From contig NC_082596.1 in NCBI RefSeq assembly GCF_030936135.1, forward strand, positions 12,872,155-12,936,154: a stretch of DNA of 64,000 nt, written 5' to 3'. This DNA is from Gavia stellata. Taxonomy: Eukaryota; Chordata; Aves; Gaviiformes; Gaviidae. Of this stretch, positions 59,701 to 64,000 are shown one piece after another. The stretch's first letter is position 1, and the number at the start of each line of letters is the position of its first letter. The notes beneath the pieces are model-generated. The model was not told where the DNA came from. It did not search any database and saw nothing but the letters and a program-made list of their open reading frames with translations. The position numbers were made by a program, and so were the translations under genes.

Positions 59701-62700
59701 GATAGAAGAGTTTGCTATGCCTTTGGGAGGTGTCCCTTCTCTAGCTCCCGGGAACTCATTGTAGTCCCCGAGCACTGAAATGGAGAGGGTGAGGAGGGAA
59801 AGAAGAGCCAGTCTCCATTTGGGATGATGGGTATTAGTTTGGTTTTTTGAGGCAGAGAATTTTGACTCTAGCAATTCCAGTCAGGGAATTGCTATAGCCA
59901 GTTTATTTCTTGGCAGCACGCAAGTACCTTCTTACTTCTTATTTTTTTGTTAAATAATATATAACCATTCACTTCTGGAGTGCACAGATCAGAATACCAC
60001 ATTGTTGTTCCTGTTCACGCTCCTATCAATGTTACCATGTTTCTGGCATTTTTATACAAACACTTCAGCTGTTCTTCTGACATTTTCCATTTCTCTCTGA
60101 AGGAGACAGCTCAGACTCCGTACTTTTATCCTTACCCTGCATCTTTATTACAGACTGTGAGTCTTTTCTGCATTGTCATCACTTTAGCTGATTAACCCAC
60201 TTGAATCTTGAGGCAAGCATCTTATTTCTGTTTTTTTCAGCTGTGGTTTGAGACCTTGTTAAACAAACCACTGCAAATCCTATTTTGGTGTGAACCTGCT
60301 TGAGTGGAAATGAAAGCCTGACTTTAAGTTTATAGGGCACTGATAGAGAATTGGATTAGATCGGGGAAAAAACCCTCTTAATGATGAAGACAGTGATTCG
60401 AGTCTCTGGATACCTGTTTGCATTTTATGCTTTCTCCTGGATTTCTGGTCAGGTTTTCACCTTAGGTCTCTGTCTCTGTGTCTGTTAAACATATTTAAAA
60501 GGATATGAGTGTTTTCGGAAGGGATAATACGATAAGTGTATTGTATACTCACAATATTTGATGATGAACGTTCAGTAAGCACTGCAGATAAAGTTGAAGT
60601 TAAGTTCTGTGATATTTAAACCTAGACTATCCTGCATCTGGTGAGAAATAATGTACATTTCTGTTGCTAAATGCATCTGTTTCAGGGAGTAACTACTGAC
60701 TGCTAGGTGAGGTGGCACAGAGCAGTTATATTCCCAATCATAGGGTTGGGTTTTTTCCTTTGGAGCAGGCTTGCTGCATCCATTGTATGTGGCACTTAGC
60801 CCTGGATTTGTCCTGGGGCCCATGTGTCCGGGCTACCCACCTGCTAGGGTGAGATCTCAGGAATGAACTATGCCTGAAATCACTCCTGGGTTTTGTTATG
60901 AAGGGAAATGGTTGGCTGATGCCGGGGAGCAAACAGCACTCCTCAACGCTTGGTCTAGTAGGTATAACGATAGTTTCAAATAAGGATGATAATCTCTTCT
61001 GCTACTTCAAGCTTTTTCAGGGAGGGGGATGGAACATGATCACTGTGTAATTTTCTGCAGTGTTATAGAGAGTATAAAAAAAATCTTTAATGCTTATAGT
61101 GTCCTGTTTGTATTTATGCAGAATATTTGTTTGGACATAGTTATCTTTTCAGGGGTAGGCTAGAAATTATTCTATCATGTCCTCTGTCTATTCATCTCTT
61201 ACTAGTGCTTTGCTCAGCTTTCTCTTCTTGTGTGCATGTGACTGAATGGGCTAACAGCCAAGTTTATATTTAGAGTCAGCATCCTTTCATGCTTTAATTG
61301 CTGTAGTAACAGGAAACCATTTGTGAGTTATAACAAATTATGCAGAATTTTCTTTGCTGTGAACTTGTGGATTGTTTTTTCCCATCTGGAATATTAAGGG
61401 AACCTAGCTGAAGATCAATGGACGTGGTTTTCCAACTTTGTGTTTTGCTGTATGTACTGAGATTTTTTGCAGTTTTTGTTAAAATGTCAAGAAAAAACAG
61501 AGGAGGAACAAAAGGCGATGGGAATGTGCCTTATGAGCTTATTCCGTGAATGAACTCGTACAACATAGTCAGAATGACTCTTAAGGTTCCACCCCTAGAT
61601 ACTGAACAAAGCAATAACATACATCTCATTTCTAGACTCCAATCCTGAATTTTGGGGATAGAGATCCTCTTATGAGCTCATGTGTAAAGGAGTACCTCTT
61701 GTTAATAGACAATGATTCATTTGATTTCTTGTTCTGTGCAAGTGAAGCCCTTCCTGTCTCCATGATGTGTATCTGAATGATTTGCTTTCTGGAGGGAAAC
61801 AGTGATGGATGTGAGATAAAACCCTCCCTAACTTCCAGATGAGACACTAGCCTTCAGAGCCTACAATGAGGTTATAATGGATCTAGATTATTAATATTTT
61901 TCATATTCTTCCTCCTTACCTTCTTGATATTAATTGTTAAATCATTAATCTTAACAATTTGGTCACTATTAAAAAAATCTATAAAACACTGCTCATATTC
62001 TTGTCTTACATGCTACAGCTAAGTATTGTTAAATCTATCTTCCTAAGGTAGTCCTGGTCATAGTACCTGTTATCACTGTTATGTGTTTCCTGCCCCTGGC
62101 TGACTGTAACAGATTTAGCTATAAAGTTTTATGGCAGTGTTAGCTGCAATTTGAATAAAATGTAATAATATGTGCCTTTAGGCTTGCAAGTTCTCTTGTA
62201 TGCCAGTTCTTGATAATTCAAAAACCGGTGATGACAACCTTCTGGTTTTTGGTTGTTTTTTTTTACCAACTGTCTGAATAAATGCACTCCCAGTACCTGT
62301 TAGGTAGTTGGGTTTTTTGTCAGTTAAGAGTAATAATCTTAAAACTCAATTCCCAGTACTGTCTTGGTTTAAATTGGCTACAATTGACAGAGTTAATTTA
62401 ACTTGCTGGATTTGAGCCAAGTTGTGGATAATGGTGTTGTTTATGTTGACAGTTTTATATTCCCCCCTGGGTTCTATCTATGTAAAAAAAAAAAAAAGTA
62501 AATGTTTAGCAAGCAAAAAAAGTGATACTGTAAATTCAAAAAAGATCAAGAATAGATTTAAGAGGCAGTTACATTTGTTTTTCTGCTCCCCAGACTTTGC
62601 TAATTCAGGGCTCGTGGCCTGTATTGCTCTTGAACCTTGGTTTATAACTTTATTTATGGAAATGAATGTCAGTTAGAAAATAGCAGTATTCCTTACTCTG

Positions 62701-63439
62701 CCATTTAATTTTATTCCTTCTTTGATTAGATGAATTCTGGTGTCTTATTCAGCACTATGGCACAGGACAAGCTGGTGAATGGCTGTCGTGTAGTGCAGTA
62801 CTGGAGTACTTTAGGTTTTTTCCCCAGACATTTAAACTCTGAATTGTTGGATTCTGGCTGAATTCAGTTCTTGGAAGGGGGTTTTGCAATTTGGATTTTC
62901 GTTTTTCCTCTAATAAAACAAGCAAAGGGCATGTTTCCTTTGCTGTACTCTGAAGATTTTTTTTTTTCTTGTTTTTGCTGAGCCTTGGCAATTCAAATAG
63001 TCAGAACAGCTTCCTGTGAAGAAATACCCTATTCTGAAAAACATTTTGCTATATAGAGTTTTTAAAAATTGCTTTAAAGACATTTTTTTGGTTCTTCCCC
63101 TGGTGCCTTCATATCTTGTGGAGTTTTAAAGTATGTTATGCTTTAAAGAGGTGGTACTGGAAGTGATTCTGTAAAAAGGTTACTTGCTTTCATGCCACAG
63201 TGGTTATTTAATTCTTTCTGCTTTAATTCTTTTTTTTTTTCCCCCTCCCAATGTCCCAGCTTTAAACTAAGCCTGGCCTTTGTAAGTAGAGCTGAGCTGC
63301 TCCAGCCCCCTTCCCCATACCCCTTGTACCTCGCAGTGGCGGAGCATCCTTTGGCTGTCGGTAAAGTTGTCTTTGTGCATGTTTTGTGCTTGTTTTGGTG
63401 CTCCATGGGAGACAGCTTTTTCCTTGAGCCTGGTCCTGC

Positions 63440-63530
63440 AGATACCATGTGACAAGGTCCTGAGCAACCTGGTCTGATTTGGCCCTGGTTTGAACAGGGT
63501 GGGACTAGATACCCTCTCCAGGCTAGAGAC
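63440..63530 (+). mobile_element. Diverged CR1 3' UTR fragment
   Basis: GGTCCTGAGCAACCTGGTCT, a block near TTTGAACAGGGTGGGACTAGA and the following CTCTCCAGG fit the CR1 3' UTR, plus strand. The terminal octamer is not recognisable, so the fragment is either decayed or cut off. Boundaries are uncertain. Confidence 0.7.
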
Positions 63531-64000
63531 ACGTGTCCTGGCTTAGGGAGAGAGGGTGTCAGGATTGGAGGCTTCCCTCTCTGGAGCGTGAGCAGGGTTG
63601 ACCTGCACTTAGTTATCTGAACTACTTCTGTCAGGCTTCTCCTATCCCTGTCTCTATTAATACATGTGATCCCAGATTCTTCTTTTCCCAGATTAATTTT
63701 TATCTCAATAATGAGGGAAGCTGTATGCCAGCCGTGCTTCCAGATGAGTTTAGCAAGACTTTTATAAAAAAGAAAGTTCTTATGGATGTGGCAGGAAGAC
63801 GCTGTTACCTTCACAAGAGTACCCTATGGCCAGACAAGAGCAGTCTGGTCTCCTGAGCACGGTGCCACCACGCTGTCCTTAGGAACCTCTCTTTTAGCAT
63901 TTGGCTGCCATAGTGGTTTTGAAGCACCTTAGGTGCCCTGCTTCATAAAATGGCTATTTAGCAGGAATCCCACACTACCACAGCAGGTTATGTCAATGAT

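Larger units (their letters stand above)
44137..64000 (+). other. TMEM65: TMEM65 intron 1 (runs past the right edge)
   Basis: From the donor at 44137 to the window end I found no sequence resembling TMEM65 exon 2, so intron 1 is at least 19.9 kb; a long first intron is also known in mammals. It contains a candidate cassette exon (47223-47462), G-runs (46158-46175, 50599-50621), a TA-rich tract (48885-48975), two CR1 tails (about 56628-56731 and 63440-63530) and otherwise single-copy AT-rich DNA. Other ORFs in it look random. Confidence 0.75.

Noticed and set aside
44137..64000. Search for TMEM65 exon 2
   Set aside because: No segment with an acceptor site and the conserved TMEM65 sequence was found by reading; exon 2 is taken to lie beyond the right edge.

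Overview
This window reads as a vertebrate nuclear chromosome, most likely from a bird. Three signs point there: CR1 LINEs ending in the ATTCTGTG octamer, a low repeat load with AT-rich single-copy DNA between a few elements, and a first coding exon that I recognise as TMEM65. A crocodilian or turtle is a weaker alternative. No tRNA, rRNA, CRISPR array, operon or other bacterial feature was seen, and nearly all open frames outside the transposons look like chance ORFs.

Layout, left to right. (1) 1-1250 is a GC- and CpG-rich island with no recognisable coding sequence. It is probably the promoter of a gene lying off the left edge; gene order around TMEM65 in other vertebrates suggests TRMT12 (inference only). 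(2) 1250-27040 is AT-rich intergenic DNA with two 5'-truncated minus-strand CR1 copies (7138-7890 and 20572-21289), a diverged duplication of about 95 bp (6494-6590 and 7902-7986) and several microsatellites. (3) 27045-30460 is a long, young plus-strand CR1. It has the end of ORF1 and nearly all of ORF2 (endonuclease plus reverse transcriptase), with ORF2 broken by one frameshift in a G run. (4) 30731-34830 is a plus-strand endogenous retrovirus in one insertion, flanked by matching CTCT. A 52-bp stub of the 5' LTR is fused directly to the end of pol. Gag, protease and most of RT are gone, the integrase core is gone, and env is frameshifted but keeps a 335-codon open membrane-anchored part. 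The 3' LTR is complete. (5) 34835-42360 is AT-rich DNA without genes. (6) 42380-42690 holds short tandem repeats and a perfect 21-bp inverted repeat. (7) 43271-44380 is the TMEM65 promoter: a (CCCCT)14 tract, a CpG island, a 5-codon upstream ORF, and exon 1 (43803-44136). (8) 44137-64000 is TMEM65 intron 1, which runs off the window and contains a splice-site-flanked 240-bp open segment that could be an unrecorded cassette exon.

The only host gene supported by sequence is TMEM65, an inner mitochondrial membrane protein. The main leads are the chimeric-looking retrovirus (gammaretrovirus-like pol with an Env that lacks the usual gammaretroviral disulfide motif), the candidate cassette exon, the TMEM65 uORF and the hairpin upstream of the promoter.
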